In this document: positions 29,103 through 37,756 of the stretch, in pieces | Layout of the letters: each line of letters begins with the position of its first letter | Position numbering within the stretch: the stretch's first letter is position 1 | NCBI RefSeq assembly: GCF_000685865.1 | Contig: NZ_JMKS01000003.1 | Location: 186,001 to 250,000, forward strand | Direction: 5' to 3' | DNA length: 64,000 nucleotides | Source of the DNA: Exiguobacterium antarcticum DSM 14480 | GTDB taxonomy: Bacteria > Bacillota > Bacilli > Exiguobacteriales > Exiguobacteriaceae | Position numbers and translations under genes: made by a program | The notes under the pieces: generated by a model | What the model was told of the DNA's origin: nothing | Database searches by the model: none | What the model saw: the letters and a program-made list of their open reading frames with translations, nothing else

Positions 29103-29668
29103 CTGGACTCCTCCTTACTGCTCCGATACACGGTGAATTCACCGATGAACACACACTCATCGCCAACAAAACTTTCGACGCTGATGTCGGACCGTCCATC
29201 TTGACGATGAGAACTGACGAAGGCTTTCGCCACGACACGTTCTCCCACGTGAACGGACCGGGTGAACTGGACATTGGCTTTTGTCGTCAATGCCAGTTCA
29301 TCATCAATCAACGCGATCGCAAGTGAATTGGCTTGCGCAAATAAAATATGTCCTCGCGCGATGGCATTTCGGCTAAACGCATGTTCCGGTAGAATTTCTA
29401 AGATCGAAATCGCCGATGTATCGAGTTTCAGGTCAATCATATCACCAATGACTTCATTTTCAGTTAACGTACGCACATCATCCAGTCGTTCCGTCGCAAC
29501 ATGTTTAATCCGTTCGCGTAATTCTGGAATCTTCATCTCCATCCGATCCAATCGGATCGTCTGGATGCTGACGTTGAAACGTGTTGCTAACGCTTCATCG
29601 GTGATGAACGGATTTTGTTCAATTGTATGCTGTAGTTCAGTTTGTCGTTCTTTTTTAGGTACCCGCAT
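29099..29668 (-). CDS. fapR: Fatty acid and phospholipid biosynthesis regulator FapR
   Basis: FapR represses lipid synthesis genes and is released by malonyl-CoA. The 189-residue protein has an N-terminal DeoR-like helix-turn-helix ([22 protein letters not shown]) and a C-terminal hotdog thioesterase-like fold that binds malonyl-CoA ([22 protein letters not shown]). ATG 29668 follows GGGAGGAACGTAC. A consensus operator overlaps its own promoter, so it is autoregulated. Confidence 0.97.
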   Translation of the reverse strand: MRVPKKERQTELQHTIEQNPFITDEALATRFNVSIQTIRLDRMEMKIPELRERIKHVATERLDDVRTLTENEVIGDMIDLKLDTSAISILEILPEHAFSRNAIARGHILFAQANSLAIALIDDELALTTKANVQFTRSVHVGERVVAKAFVSSHRQDGRSDISVESFVGDECVFIGEFTVYRSSKEESR

Positions 29669-29700
29669 GTACGTTCCTCCCACAAGAAGGATGACCACCA

Positions 29701-29717
29701 TTATTACCTGGTACTAA
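29701..29717. promoter_or_regulatory. FapR operator
   Basis: TTAGTACCAGGTAATAA on the minus strand matches the known FapR box (TTAGTACCTRGTAMTAA-like) across nearly all positions. It starts 4 nt downstream of the -10 of the fapR promoter. Confidence 0.9.
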
Positions 29718-29721
29718 TAGT

Positions 29722-29750
29722 AGTATATATCCCTTGTTGTTCACTTTCAA
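29722..29750 (-). promoter_or_regulatory. SigA promoter of fapR-plsX-fabD-fabG-acpP-rnc
   Basis: On the minus strand TTGAAA and TATACT are spaced 17 nt. The -35 begins only 3 nt after the recG stop. Confidence 0.82.
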
Positions 29751-29753
29751 GTA

Positions 29754-31784
29754 TTATTCAATTCTTTCTCCGTCAAGCAAACCTTGTTGCTCGATATACC
29801 GTCTTAAGACGGCATACTCGGGGTGTTGCCAAAAGGCATCCGATCGGAGCAAACGGACAGCATCATTTCGAGCCGTTTCCATGACTTGAATATCAAGTGC
29901 TGGATCGGTCAAAATAAACCGTGGCAATCCACTTTGTTCTGTTCCAAAAAAATTACCGGCACCCCGTAACTCTAAATCTTTTTCCGCTAACTTAAAGCCG
30001 TCATTCGTTTCCGTCATCGTTTTGATCCGTTCTTTCCCCGTATCCGAGGAAGGATCCGCAATCAAGATACAAAAAGATTGAGCGGCACCGCGACCGACAC
30101 GGCCACGTAGCTGATGTAGTTGAGCCAAACCAAACCGTTCCGCATCATAAATGACGATGATTGAGGCATTCGGAACGTTGACCCCCACTTCGACAACCGT
30201 CGTCGAGACGAGAAGTTGAACGTGATTGTCTTTAAACGCCTGCATGACGTCCTCTTTTTCCGACGAACTGAGGCGTCCATGCATCAGACCGACCCGATGC
30301 GTCGAAAAACGTTCGGTTAACAGATGATGCAGTTCAATCGCATTTTGTACATCAAGCGACTCAGATTCCTCAATCAATGGCGTGATGATGTAAGCTTGAT
30401 GACCGAGCAGCAATTCTTTTTCGACAAACCCAAACACACGATCGATTTGTTCCGGTTTAGCCCAATACGTCTCGATTTCTTTTCTTCCTGCTGGCATCTC
30501 GTCAATGATTGAAACATCCATATCGCCGAACACGGAAATCGCTAGCGTCCGTGGAATCGGTGTTGCCGTCATGTAAAGAACATCCGCTTGCTCGGCTTTC
30601 GCCCGAAGTCGTTTCCGTTGTTCGACCCCAAAACGGTGTTGTTCATCCGTGATGACAAGATGGAGATTTTGAAAGACGACGGTATCTTGAATCAAGGCAT
30701 GTGTCCCGACCAAAACATCGATTTCTCCTTGTCGCAAAGCTTCTAGCAACAGCAGACGATTTTTCCCTTTGACCGAACTCGTCAATAATCCAACCTTGAT
30801 TCCGAGCGGTTCCAGTAAGGGCGCTAAGGATGAGGCATGTTGTTCCGCTAGAATTTCCGTCGGTACCATCAAGGCTCCTTGTTTATTTGCACGGACCGTC
30901 GCAAATAAGGCGATGGCGGCCACGACCGTCTTCCCACTCCCGACGTCCCCTTGGAGCAGACGATTCATTCGTTCTGACCGATGCATATCCGCTAGTATTT
31001 CCTCCGTCACACGTTGTTGGGCACCGGTTAACGGAAACGGTAGCCGGTTGATGAACTGGTCAATCTCTTGTTGAAAGAGCGGTAAGGCGATGCCTTGTCC
31101 TTTTCGTTTTCCCAGGCGAAGTGTCTGTAACTTCAGTTGAAAATAGAGACATTCTTCATAGACATAACTCCGCCGGGCCGTCGTGAGATCCTGACGGGTC
31201 ACCGGAAAGTGTAGTCGTCTCAACATCGTCATCCGGTCCAGTAACCGGTATGTAGTCCGAATCGGATCCGGAACCCGTTCTTCTAAGGACACACTTTCCG
31301 CAAAGGCCAATTCGACGACGCGGCGAAACGTCTTCATCCGCATATCACCTTTCAACGAATAGACAGGCGTCAATTCGCCTTCAATCGCCCCGAACTGAAG
31401 CTCCGTCGCTGAAATCGTCATCCGGTGTAAATCCCATTTCCCGCTGACCGTCACTTCTTCTCCCAGTTTCAATTGTTCCTTGTAAAAGGCACGATTAAAC
31501 ATCGTCACCGTGACGCTGTACCGTTCTTCGACTAGCAACCGGAACGTCAAGCGGTTTTTCCCTTTTCCATAGTAACGAACGAGCGCTTCTGATTGTACTT
31601 GTCCGGTAAATTTGACTTTGTCTTCATGAATCGCTTCCGTCAAACTGCCGGTCACAAAATCGTCATAACGAAACGGGACGTGCTCGAGCACGTCCGCAAT
31701 CGTCAGGATATCCATTTCTTCTAGTTTCCGGGCTAAATCACGCCCGACTCCCTTTAGTTCTGTTACCTTACTTAATGGATTCAT
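29754..31784 (-). CDS. recG: ATP-dependent DNA helicase RecG
   Basis: RecG reverses stalled forks and branch-migrates Holliday junctions. The 676-residue protein has the N-terminal wedge/OB region (SKVTELKGVGRDLARKLEE), Walker A LLQGDVGSGKTVVAAIAL, the DEQHRFG box and the C-terminal helicase motifs ending QLRGRVGRG and ELRGAGNFFGTEQSG. The start at ATG 31784 has GGAGAG 7 nt upstream and lies inside the sdaAA 3' end (17-nt overlap); a frame extending further into sdaAA is not used. Confidence 0.96.
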   Translation of the reverse strand: MNPLSKVTELKGVGRDLARKLEEMDILTIADVLEHVPFRYDDFVTGSLTEAIHEDKVKFTGQVQSEALVRYYGKGKNRLTFRLLVEERYSVTVTMFNRAFYKEQLKLGEEVTVSGKWDLHRMTISATELQFGAIEGELTPVYSLKGDMRMKTFRRVVELAFAESVSLEERVPDPIRTTYRLLDRMTMLRRLHFPVTRQDLTTARRSYVYEECLYFQLKLQTLRLGKRKGQGIALPLFQQEIDQFINRLPFPLTGAQQRVTEEILADMHRSERMNRLLQGDVGSGKTVVAAIALFATVRANKQGALMVPTEILAEQHASSLAPLLEPLGIKVGLLTSSVKGKNRLLLLEALRQGEIDVLVGTHALIQDTVVFQNLHLVITDEQHRFGVEQRKRLRAKAEQADVLYMTATPIPRTLAISVFGDMDVSIIDEMPAGRKEIETYWAKPEQIDRVFGFVEKELLLGHQAYIITPLIEESESLDVQNAIELHHLLTERFSTHRVGLMHGRLSSSEKEDVMQAFKDNHVQLLVSTTVVEVGVNVPNASIIVIYDAERFGLAQLHQLRGRVGRGAAQSFCILIADPSSDTGKERIKTMTETNDGFKLAEKDLELRGAGNFFGTEQSGLPRFILTDPALDIQVMETARNDAVRLLRSDAFWQHPEYAVLRRYIEQQGLLDGERIE

Positions 31785-32664
31785 TCGATAACTCTCCAAA
31801 AATCTTCGATTCGAGCCAGCGCCCGGTCGGTGTGTTCGCGAGCCCACCTTTTGCCGTCTCACGTAACGCTGACGGCATCATTTGTCCGATCTCATACATC
31901 GCCCCGATTACTTCGTCGCAAGGAATCCGTGACGTGATTCCGGCTAACGCCATATCAGCAGCAACAAGAGCATTTGCGCCCCCCATCGCATTCCGCTTCA
32001 CACACGGTACTTCAACAAGTCCTGCCACTGGGTCGCAGACGAGTCCGAGCATGTTTTTTAGAGCGATCGCAAAGGCATGGGCTGATTGATCCGGTGTCCC
32101 TCCCGCCATTTCAACGATTGCAGCAGCAGCCATCGCCGTTGCCGAACCGACCTCTGCCTGGCACCCTCCGGCCGCACCGGAAATCGAGGCATTGTTGGCA
32201 ACCACGAATCCAAACGCTCCGGATGTGAATAAAAAGCGTAACATCTGTTCTCGACTTGGATTCAAACGTTCTCTCACCGCAAACAACGTCCCGGGGACAA
32301 CACCCGCACTACCGGCTGTTGGAGTCGCGCAAATTTTCCCCATCGCCGCGTTGACTTCATTTGTTCCAATCGCCTTACTGACTGCATCCAGCAATAAATC
32401 ACCAGACAATCCTTTGCCACTCGCCCGATACCGTTGTAGCAACACGGCGTCGCCCCCCGTCAGACCGGTAACGGATTCAACACCGTCACCTGTCAACGAA
32501 CGTTCAACTGCCGCTTCCATCACTTCGAGATTCCGTTCCATCATGCCCAACACTTCGTCCCGTTCTAAATGACGGACCGTCATTTCCTGCTCAATCATGA
32601 TTTCTGAAATCGGTACATTTTTATCCATCGCAAGTGCGACGAGTTCTTTTACGGATTTAAACAT
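31768..32664 (-). CDS. sdaAA: L-serine dehydratase, alpha subunit
   Basis: With SdaAB this iron-sulfur enzyme turns L-serine into pyruvate and ammonia. The 298-residue protein has conserved cysteines in AMGKICATPTAGSAG, SGAAGGCQAEVGS and GLVCDPVAGLVEVPC, the last two typical ligands of the 4Fe-4S cluster. It starts 4 nt after sdaAB. Confidence 0.95.
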   Translation of the reverse strand: MFKSVKELVALAMDKNVPISEIMIEQEMTVRHLERDEVLGMMERNLEVMEAAVERSLTGDGVESVTGLTGGDAVLLQRYRASGKGLSGDLLLDAVSKAIGTNEVNAAMGKICATPTAGSAGVVPGTLFAVRERLNPSREQMLRFLFTSGAFGFVVANNASISGAAGGCQAEVGSATAMAAAAIVEMAGGTPDQSAHAFAIALKNMLGLVCDPVAGLVEVPCVKRNAMGGANALVAADMALAGITSRIPCDEVIGAMYEIGQMMPSALRETAKGGLANTPTGRWLESKIFGELSNESIK

Positions 32665-32668
32665 CTCT

Positions 32669-33331
32669 TCACTCTCCCATCATGACAGAACGTTCCACTT
32701 GTGGTAACCGATTGATTTCTTCGAGTACAGCGCTTGGCATCCGATCATCAATTTCAATCGCCATCAAGGCCTGTTTCCCTTTTTCGTGTCGCGAGACTTC
32801 CATGTGTCCGATATTGATTTCATAATCTGCCAAGATACTAGTCACGGCTGCAATCGCTCCGAAGCGATCATGATGCAACACGACTAAGGCAGGTCCACCA
32901 CCGGATAGGCGTAACGGTACCCCATTCAGTTCGGTAATCTCAATCGTGCCCCCACCAATCGAAATCCCGACGAGTTCAAACTCTGCTTGCCCATCGGTCA
33001 GATGGACACGTGCTGTATTCGGGTGATCCGTCAACGCTTCACTCGTCTCAAAATGAATCCGAATCCCTTTTTGTTCCGCAATCTTAATCGATTCGGGAAT
33101 CCGATCATCAAACGTATCGTACCCCAATACCCCTCCGATAATCGCGACGTCCGTTCCGTGTCCCCGATACGTATCTGCAAATGACCCATAAAATGTAATT
33201 GTAATATCTGTTGGTAACTCCCCAAATAATTTCCCCGCCATCAAGCCAATTCGTGCTGCCCCCGCCGTATGCGAACTGGATGGTCCGACCATGATCGGAC
33301 CGATGATATCAAATACACTCCGGTACTTCAT
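32669..33331 (-). CDS. sdaAB: L-serine dehydratase, beta subunit
   Basis: The 220-residue subunit has the MVGPSSSHTAGAARIG motif of the serine-dehydratase beta fold and a C-terminal ACT domain (about 148-218) that may sense serine. It begins an sdaAB-sdaAA-recG unit, the B. subtilis order. The start follows AGAGGGGGAAATAAG. Confidence 0.95.
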   Translation of the reverse strand: MKYRSVFDIIGPIMVGPSSSHTAGAARIGLMAGKLFGELPTDITITFYGSFADTYRGHGTDVAIIGGVLGYDTFDDRIPESIKIAEQKGIRIHFETSEALTDHPNTARVHLTDGQAEFELVGISIGGGTIEITELNGVPLRLSGGGPALVVLHHDRFGAIAAVTSILADYEINIGHMEVSRHEKGKQALMAIEIDDRMPSAVLEEINRLPQVERSVMMGE

Positions 33332-33345
33332 CTTATTTCCCCCTC

Positions 33346-33392
33346 TCGTTTAAAAACAAAAATCCCACCTCTATTATCGCAGATGGTGGGAT
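33346..33392 (-). terminator. Terminator after fakA, containing a possible sdaAB promoter
   Basis: ATCCCACC-TCT and AGA-T-GGTGGGAT pair with one bulge (33362-33392), followed on the minus strand by ATTTTTGTTTTTAAA. GATAAT (33373-33378 on the opposite strand) sits in its loop, 17 nt from TTTTCA, a plausible weak promoter for sdaAB. Confidence 0.83.
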
Positions 33393-33420
33393 GTGTGAAA
33401 AGGTACGTTCACGTTTTATA

Positions 33421-35094
33421 TTATTCGACGCTTAAAATATAAGAATAAAGTGGTTGTTTCCCGTCGTGGACTTCTACTTCCGCTTCTGGATTAACCGATT
33501 CGATATACGCAACGAGTTCGTCCACTTCCGTTTGCGTTACCCCTTCGCCAAACAACACGGTAATGATCTCATCGTCTTCCGTGACGAGGATATCAACCAA
33601 TTTTTTGACGGCTCCAAGGCTCGAGTGATCCGTTGCGATGATTTGTTTTTCCGCAATCGCCATATGATCATCTTTTTTAATCTCAATGCCGTCGATGCTC
33701 GTGTCGCGAACCGCATACGTTACTTGACCTGACTTGACCGCGGCGATCGCATCCATCATATGACGTTCGTTTTCTTCGACCGTCGCTTCCGGATTGTAGA
33801 CGATTGTCGCTGCTAATCCTTGGGGAACGGTCTTCGATTTGACGACCGTCACACCACAAGACGCAACCGATGCCGCTTGTTCTGCCGCCATGATGATGTT
33901 TGAGTTGTTCGGATAGACATAGACATGCTCCGCATGTGCATCTTCAATCGCTTTGACGATATCTTCCGTTGACGGATTCATCGTCTGTCCACCTTCGATG
34001 ACGACACTGACACCAAGCGACTTAAAGAGTTCGCTGATACCTTCGCCCATCGCTACCGTGACGAGCGCCGACTGGGCTTTTGCTTTCGTCGCGACCGGTG
34101 CTGCCACTTGATTGACACCCTCTTCTTCGAGGATCGTCGAGTGTTGTTGACGCATGTTTTCAATTTTAACGGCAACCAGTTCACCAAAACGTTGTCCTTT
34201 TGTGATGACTTCGCCTGGCGTTTCGACGTGGACGTGGACTTTCAACAATTCTTCGTCTGCAACGACCAACAAGGAATCGCCGAATTCCGCTAACTCATTT
34301 CGGAACGCTTCCTCACTGAACGGTGTGTTTGCCAATTTATCGTCTTGGAATCGCACCATGATTTCTGTGCAGTACCCGTAATGGATTTCTTCCGTCGACA
34401 TGAAGCTTTGAGCCGATTTATGATGCTCTGCTTCGACGAGGGCTTCCATGACTGGAGCATGTGGTTTCTCTAACTCTTTGCCTTCGAGTGTCGCGAGGAA
34501 CCCTTCATAGATGCAGACCAGTCCTTGACCACCTGAATCGACGACGCCGACTTCTTTAAGTACAGGTAATAAATCTGGTGTGCCTTCGAGTGATACTTTT
34601 GATGATTCGACGATGCCACGCATTAATTCAAGAAGATCCGTTGTCGTCTCGGACTGAGCGATTGCCGCAACAGCTGTCTCACGGGCAACGGTCAAGATTG
34701 TTCCTTCGACTGGTTTCATGACAGCCTTATACGCTGTATCGACCCCTTTTTGTAACGCGTCTGCAAATTCCTTTGTGTTGATCGCATCTTTTCCTTCGAT
34801 CGACTTCGAGAAACCACGGAACAATTGACTTAAGATGACACCAGAATTTCCACGTGCTCCCATTAAAAGACCACGTGCAAAAACCGTGGCGACTTCAGAG
34901 ACAGAGTCTGTTGTTGTTTTTGATGCTTCTTTTGAACCGGATGTCATCGTCAAGTTCATGTTTGTTCCCGTGTCACCATCTGGGACCGGAAAAACGTTCA
35001 GCGAATCGACGAAATCCGCATTTTGATAGAGATTCGCTGCGCCATTCTGGATCATCTTGACCAGTTGCGCTCCTGTTAAACGATCTACGCTCAC
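33421..35094 (-). CDS. fakA: Fatty acid kinase subunit FakA (YloV; DAK/DegV-partner family)
   Basis: FakA phosphorylates fatty acids held by a DegV/FakB protein, feeding acyl-phosphate into the PlsX/PlsY pathway. The 557-residue protein has the N-terminal DhaL-like ATP-binding domain (NVFPVPDGDTGTNMNLTM with Asp cluster, GARGNSGVILSQL) and a long C-terminal part that binds the FakB partner. The start is set at GTG 35094, because GAGGAGG lies 8 nt before it and SVDRLTGAQLVKMI then lines up with B. subtilis YloV; an ATG 11 codons upstream overlaps yloU. Confidence 0.92.
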   Translation of the reverse strand: MSVDRLTGAQLVKMIQNGAANLYQNADFVDSLNVFPVPDGDTGTNMNLTMTSGSKEASKTTTDSVSEVATVFARGLLMGARGNSGVILSQLFRGFSKSIEGKDAINTKEFADALQKGVDTAYKAVMKPVEGTILTVARETAVAAIAQSETTTDLLELMRGIVESSKVSLEGTPDLLPVLKEVGVVDSGGQGLVCIYEGFLATLEGKELEKPHAPVMEALVEAEHHKSAQSFMSTEEIHYGYCTEIMVRFQDDKLANTPFSEEAFRNELAEFGDSLLVVADEELLKVHVHVETPGEVITKGQRFGELVAVKIENMRQQHSTILEEEGVNQVAAPVATKAKAQSALVTVAMGEGISELFKSLGVSVVIEGGQTMNPSTEDIVKAIEDAHAEHVYVYPNNSNIIMAAEQAASVASCGVTVVKSKTVPQGLAATIVYNPEATVEENERHMMDAIAAVKSGQVTYAVRDTSIDGIEIKKDDHMAIAEKQIIATDHSSLGAVKKLVDILVTEDDEIITVLFGEGVTQTEVDELVAYIESVNPEAEVEVHDGKQPLYSYILSVE

Positions 35095-35119
35095 TAAAAT
35101 TTCCTCCTCTATTCCCGCC

Positions 35120-35482
35120 TTAGACATTCGTCAAGCGGACTCCTTGGACAAAAATATTGACAGATGTTACTTCTAAACCAAGTGCCTGGCTGAGTGAATA
35201 CTTCACACGGCTTTGGACATTGTTTGCGACTTCTGAAATTTTTGTTCCATAACTCACGATGATATGCATATCGATATGAACCTGCTCAGAAGCTTGTCGT
35301 ACGATGACGCCACGTGCAAAATTTTCTCGTTTGAGCAATTCAGCAAGTCCGTCTTTAATTTGGGATTGGGATGCCATACCAACGACACCAAAACATTCCA
35401 TAGCTGCTCCGCCCGCAAGTTGCGCGACGACATCATTGTCTACATCAATTTTTCCATAGGTCGTTTTCATCTCGATCGCCAC
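35120..35482 (-). CDS. yloU: Asp23/Gls24-family envelope-stress-type protein YloU
   Basis: The 120-residue protein matches YloU of B. subtilis almost end to end (QLAGGAAMECFGVVGMAS, IIVSYGTKISEVANNVQ, VNIFVQGVRLTN). Family members sit near the membrane and are linked to cell-envelope and fatty-acid kinase functions, consistent with coupling to fakA 25 nt downstream. Start GTG 35482 (AAAGGGGG 8 nt upstream) aligns with the MSIELRTKYG start of YloU; ATG 35470 is a shorter alternative. Confidence 0.93.
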   Translation of the reverse strand: MAIEMKTTYGKIDVDNDVVAQLAGGAAMECFGVVGMASQSQIKDGLAELLKRENFARGVIVRQASEQVHIDMHIIVSYGTKISEVANNVQSRVKYSLSQALGLEVTSVNIFVQGVRLTNV

Positions 35483-35622
35483 CTGTGTAGCCCCCTTTAT
35501 TAATCTGTTCTTCTCATAATTCTACTATAAGGACCTACTATTGAAAAGTCGCCGTACTGACTATACAATGAATAAGTGAAAAATAGTAGCGGTCAAATGA
35601 ACTTTTACCATCATCCTCATTC

Positions 35623-35652
35623 ATTATTTTAAATTTTGAGGTTGTCTGTCAA
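35623..35652 (-). promoter_or_regulatory. Promoter of yloU-fakA
   Basis: On the minus strand an A tract (AAGAAAAAAAC) precedes TTGACA, which is 18 nt from AATAAT. The leader before yloU would be about 135 nt long with no clear hairpin. Confidence 0.7.
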
Positions 35653-35682
35653 GTTTTTTTCTTGTCAGCTACTTTTTTTATG

Positions 35683-35711
35683 TTGCAACCGTCTTAACAG
35701 CATGCTAAGAT
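35683..35711 (+). promoter_or_regulatory. SigA promoter of rpmB
   Basis: TTGCAA and TAAGAT are spaced 17 nt, about 50 nt before the rpmB start. It is divergent from the yloU promoter. Confidence 0.72.
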
Positions 35712-35764
35712 AGCAAAGTGTCTATTAGGACGAACGCAAAACAACATAAAAGGAGGCGGAACGC

Positions 35765-35953
35765 ATGGCACGTAAATGCTACGTTACTGGGAAATCGCCG
35801 AAGTCGGGAAACAACCGATCACACGCATTGAACAAAACGAAACGCACTTGGGGAATCAACGTACAAAAAGTACGTATCCTCGTTGACGGTAAACCTAAAA
35901 AGGTTTGGGTTTCAGCTCGAGCGCTCAAATCAGGTAAAGTCGAACGCGTATAA
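35765..35953 (+). CDS. rpmB: 50S ribosomal protein L28
   Basis: L28 is a small basic 50S protein. The 62-residue sequence begins [20 protein letters not shown] and matches the Gram-positive form with Cys5 but no further zinc-ligand pattern (only one Cys), the C-minus type. AAGGAGG precedes the ATG. It is divergent from yloU and monocistronic. In B. subtilis spoVM lies beside it; no such small gene is visible here. Confidence 0.98.
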   Translation: MARKCYVTGKSPKSGNNRSHALNKTKRTWGINVQKVRILVDGKPKKVWVSARALKSGKVERV

Positions 35954-35961
35954 GACGCAGT

Positions 35962-35997
35962 AACCGGATGGGAATCTTCCCTTCCGGTTCTTTTTTT
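35962..35997 (+). terminator. Intrinsic terminator after rpmB
   Basis: A 13-bp stem with one T-T mismatch (35962-35974 with 35977-35989) is followed by CTTTTTTTGG and a second T-rich stretch. Confidence 0.9.
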
Positions 35998-36093
35998 GGT
36001 CTTTTTTTATTTTTCTCATAAACTAATTGTCGGAACATTTGAAAACGCTTACAATAAGTGGGCAGTTATTTTTTTCAAGGGGGAAGGGTCAAC

Positions 36094-37497
36094 ATGCAGT
36101 TAAAAAGAGAAATGACAAGCCGGCATCTCTTCATGATTTCGCTTGGCGGCATCATCGGAACAGGATTGTTCCTCGGTTCTGGATTGACAATTTCGCAAGC
36201 TGGACCGCTGGGGGCGGTCCTCAGTTACATCGTGGGTGGGACCATCATGTATCTGACGATGTTATGTTTAGGGGAAATGGCCGTGCACATGCCGGTATCG
36301 GGCTCGTTCCAGACGTATACGACCCGGTTCATCGGGCCGGGGATCGGTTTTGCCGTCGGTTGGATCTACTGGCTAGGCTGGGCCGTGACGGTGGCGCTTG
36401 AAATTACAGCCGCCGGCAGTTTGATGGGACGTTGGTTCCCGGACACACCAATCGTCATCTGGTGTGCCCTTTTCACCGTTATCTTATTTGGTCTCAATGC
36501 CGTCTCGGCAAAAGCGTTTGGGGAAGCAGAATTTTGGTTTTCGAGTTTGAAGGTCCTCGCCATTCTCTTTTTCATCGCGCTCGGGGGAGCCGCTTGGTTT
36601 GGTTGGATCGATATGACCGCCGCACGTCCAGAAACCTTATTTGCGAACTTTACGGCAAACGGTTGGTTCCCGAACGGCGTGCTCGGCGTGTTGACGACGA
36701 TGATTGCCGTCAATTTTGCTTTTCAAGGGACTGAATTGATTGGTGTCGCTGCCGGTGAATCGAGTGATCCCGAAAAATCGATTCCAAAAGCCATTCGCAA
36801 TACGGTCTGGCGAACGTTCATCTTTTTTGTCCTCTCGATCACGATCATCGGTGCCTTGATTCCGTATGAAACCGCAAGTGGGATCAGCAGTCCGTTCATC
36901 ATGGTCTTTGATGCCATCGGAATCCCGTATGCAGCAGATTTGATGAATATCGTCGTCTTGACTGCCTTACTATCGGTCGGAAACTCTGGTCTGTATGCCG
37001 CGACCCGGATGTTATGGTCGATGTCACAAGAAGGGATGATTTCGAAAAGACTTGCGATCGTCAATTCACGTGGCGTTCCGATGCGGGCGTTATGTTTTAC
37101 GATGCTATTTGCCATGTTATCGCTCCTGACCGCTTTTTTCGCCGAAGATACCGTCTTCATCTGGTTATTGTCACTCGCAGGACTCGGGGCACAGGTCGGT
37201 TGGATTTCGATTTCCGCCTCACAAATCGCTTTCCGCCGTCAATTCATTAAAGACGGTCATTCGGTCAGCGAGCTGAAGTTTAAAACACCGTTCTTCCCGA
37301 TTTTACCGATTCTATCCTTTTCATTGAACATGCTTGTCTTGATCAGTCTGGCGTTTCAGGCAGATCAACGGATCGCGCTGTATATCGGCGTTCCCTTTTT
37401 CCTTCTGACATGGGCTTCTTACCATCTGTTCGTCAAAGGAAAACATATTGCAGCACAGACGGAACGGCAAGCTGCCAGTTCTACGTTGGACCAATGA
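36094..37497 (+). CDS. APC-family amino acid permease, RocE/RocC-like
   Basis: This 467-residue, 12-helix permease belongs to the amino acid-polyamine-organocation family. SRHLFMISLGGIIGTGLFLG, the signature of the AAT subfamily, opens the first helix, and the sequence stays close to B. subtilis RocE/RocC (arginine/ornithine permeases) including FAFQGTELIGVAAGES and LSLAGLGAQVGWI. The exact substrate cannot be read from sequence. ATG 36094 is favoured (GGGGGAAGGG upstream), though the frame opens at 36058. It is alone and on the plus strand. Confidence 0.88.
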   Translation: MQLKREMTSRHLFMISLGGIIGTGLFLGSGLTISQAGPLGAVLSYIVGGTIMYLTMLCLGEMAVHMPVSGSFQTYTTRFIGPGIGFAVGWIYWLGWAVTVALEITAAGSLMGRWFPDTPIVIWCALFTVILFGLNAVSAKAFGEAEFWFSSLKVLAILFFIALGGAAWFGWIDMTAARPETLFANFTANGWFPNGVLGVLTTMIAVNFAFQGTELIGVAAGESSDPEKSIPKAIRNTVWRTFIFFVLSITIIGALIPYETASGISSPFIMVFDAIGIPYAADLMNIVVLTALLSVGNSGLYAATRMLWSMSQEGMISKRLAIVNSRGVPMRALCFTMLFAMLSLLTAFFAEDTVFIWLLSLAGLGAQVGWISISASQIAFRRQFIKDGHSVSELKFKTPFFPILPILSFSLNMLVLISLAFQADQRIALYIGVPFFLLTWASYHLFVKGKHIAAQTERQAASSTLDQ

Positions 37498-37511
37498 TGA
37501 TTCATCTCAAA

Positions 37512-37751
37512 AAAACGGGGCTGACTCAAAAGTGAGGACCGTCTCTCGATTAAAAGGAATGAAGGGAGGTGGATTTCCGGTGTTTGATTCGGAAATCCAC
37601 CTCCCTTTTCCTTCGTGAACAATAAGAATTTGCATAGAAATGGCCGATGATTCCGTGAAAAGATGGAATCAGCGGCCATTTGATTGATGGAGGACGGAAC
37701 CGTCCGTCTCAAGGATTGATCTTGACCTGACTTATGAGTCAGCCCCGTTTT
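37512..37751. repeat. 240-bp nested inverted-repeat element
   Basis: Terminal inverted repeats of 17 perfect bp (37512-37528 and 37735-37751, core CGGGGCTGACTCA) extend inward with mismatches for about 10 more. Inside are three hairpins: a perfect 18-bp stem (37562-37579 with 37590-37607, 10-nt loop), a 17-bp stem with one mismatch (37638-37654 with 37665-37681, 10-nt loop) and a short palindrome (37692-37705). No reading frame fits. It fills the space between two converging genes, so it may be a MITE-like or other structured repeat, a bidirectional terminator, or both. Confidence 0.75.
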
Positions 37752-37756
37752 CTCTG

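Noticed and set aside
35095-35127. ATG start of fakA at 35127
   Set aside because: It adds 11 residues not present in B. subtilis YloV, contains the strong SD itself and overlaps yloU; GTG 35094 fits better.
35646-35679. Terminator-like hairpin with T runs upstream of rpmB on the plus strand
   Set aside because: The stem has a central mismatch, no plus-strand gene precedes it, and the sequence is better explained as the A-tract and -35 of the minus-strand yloU promoter.
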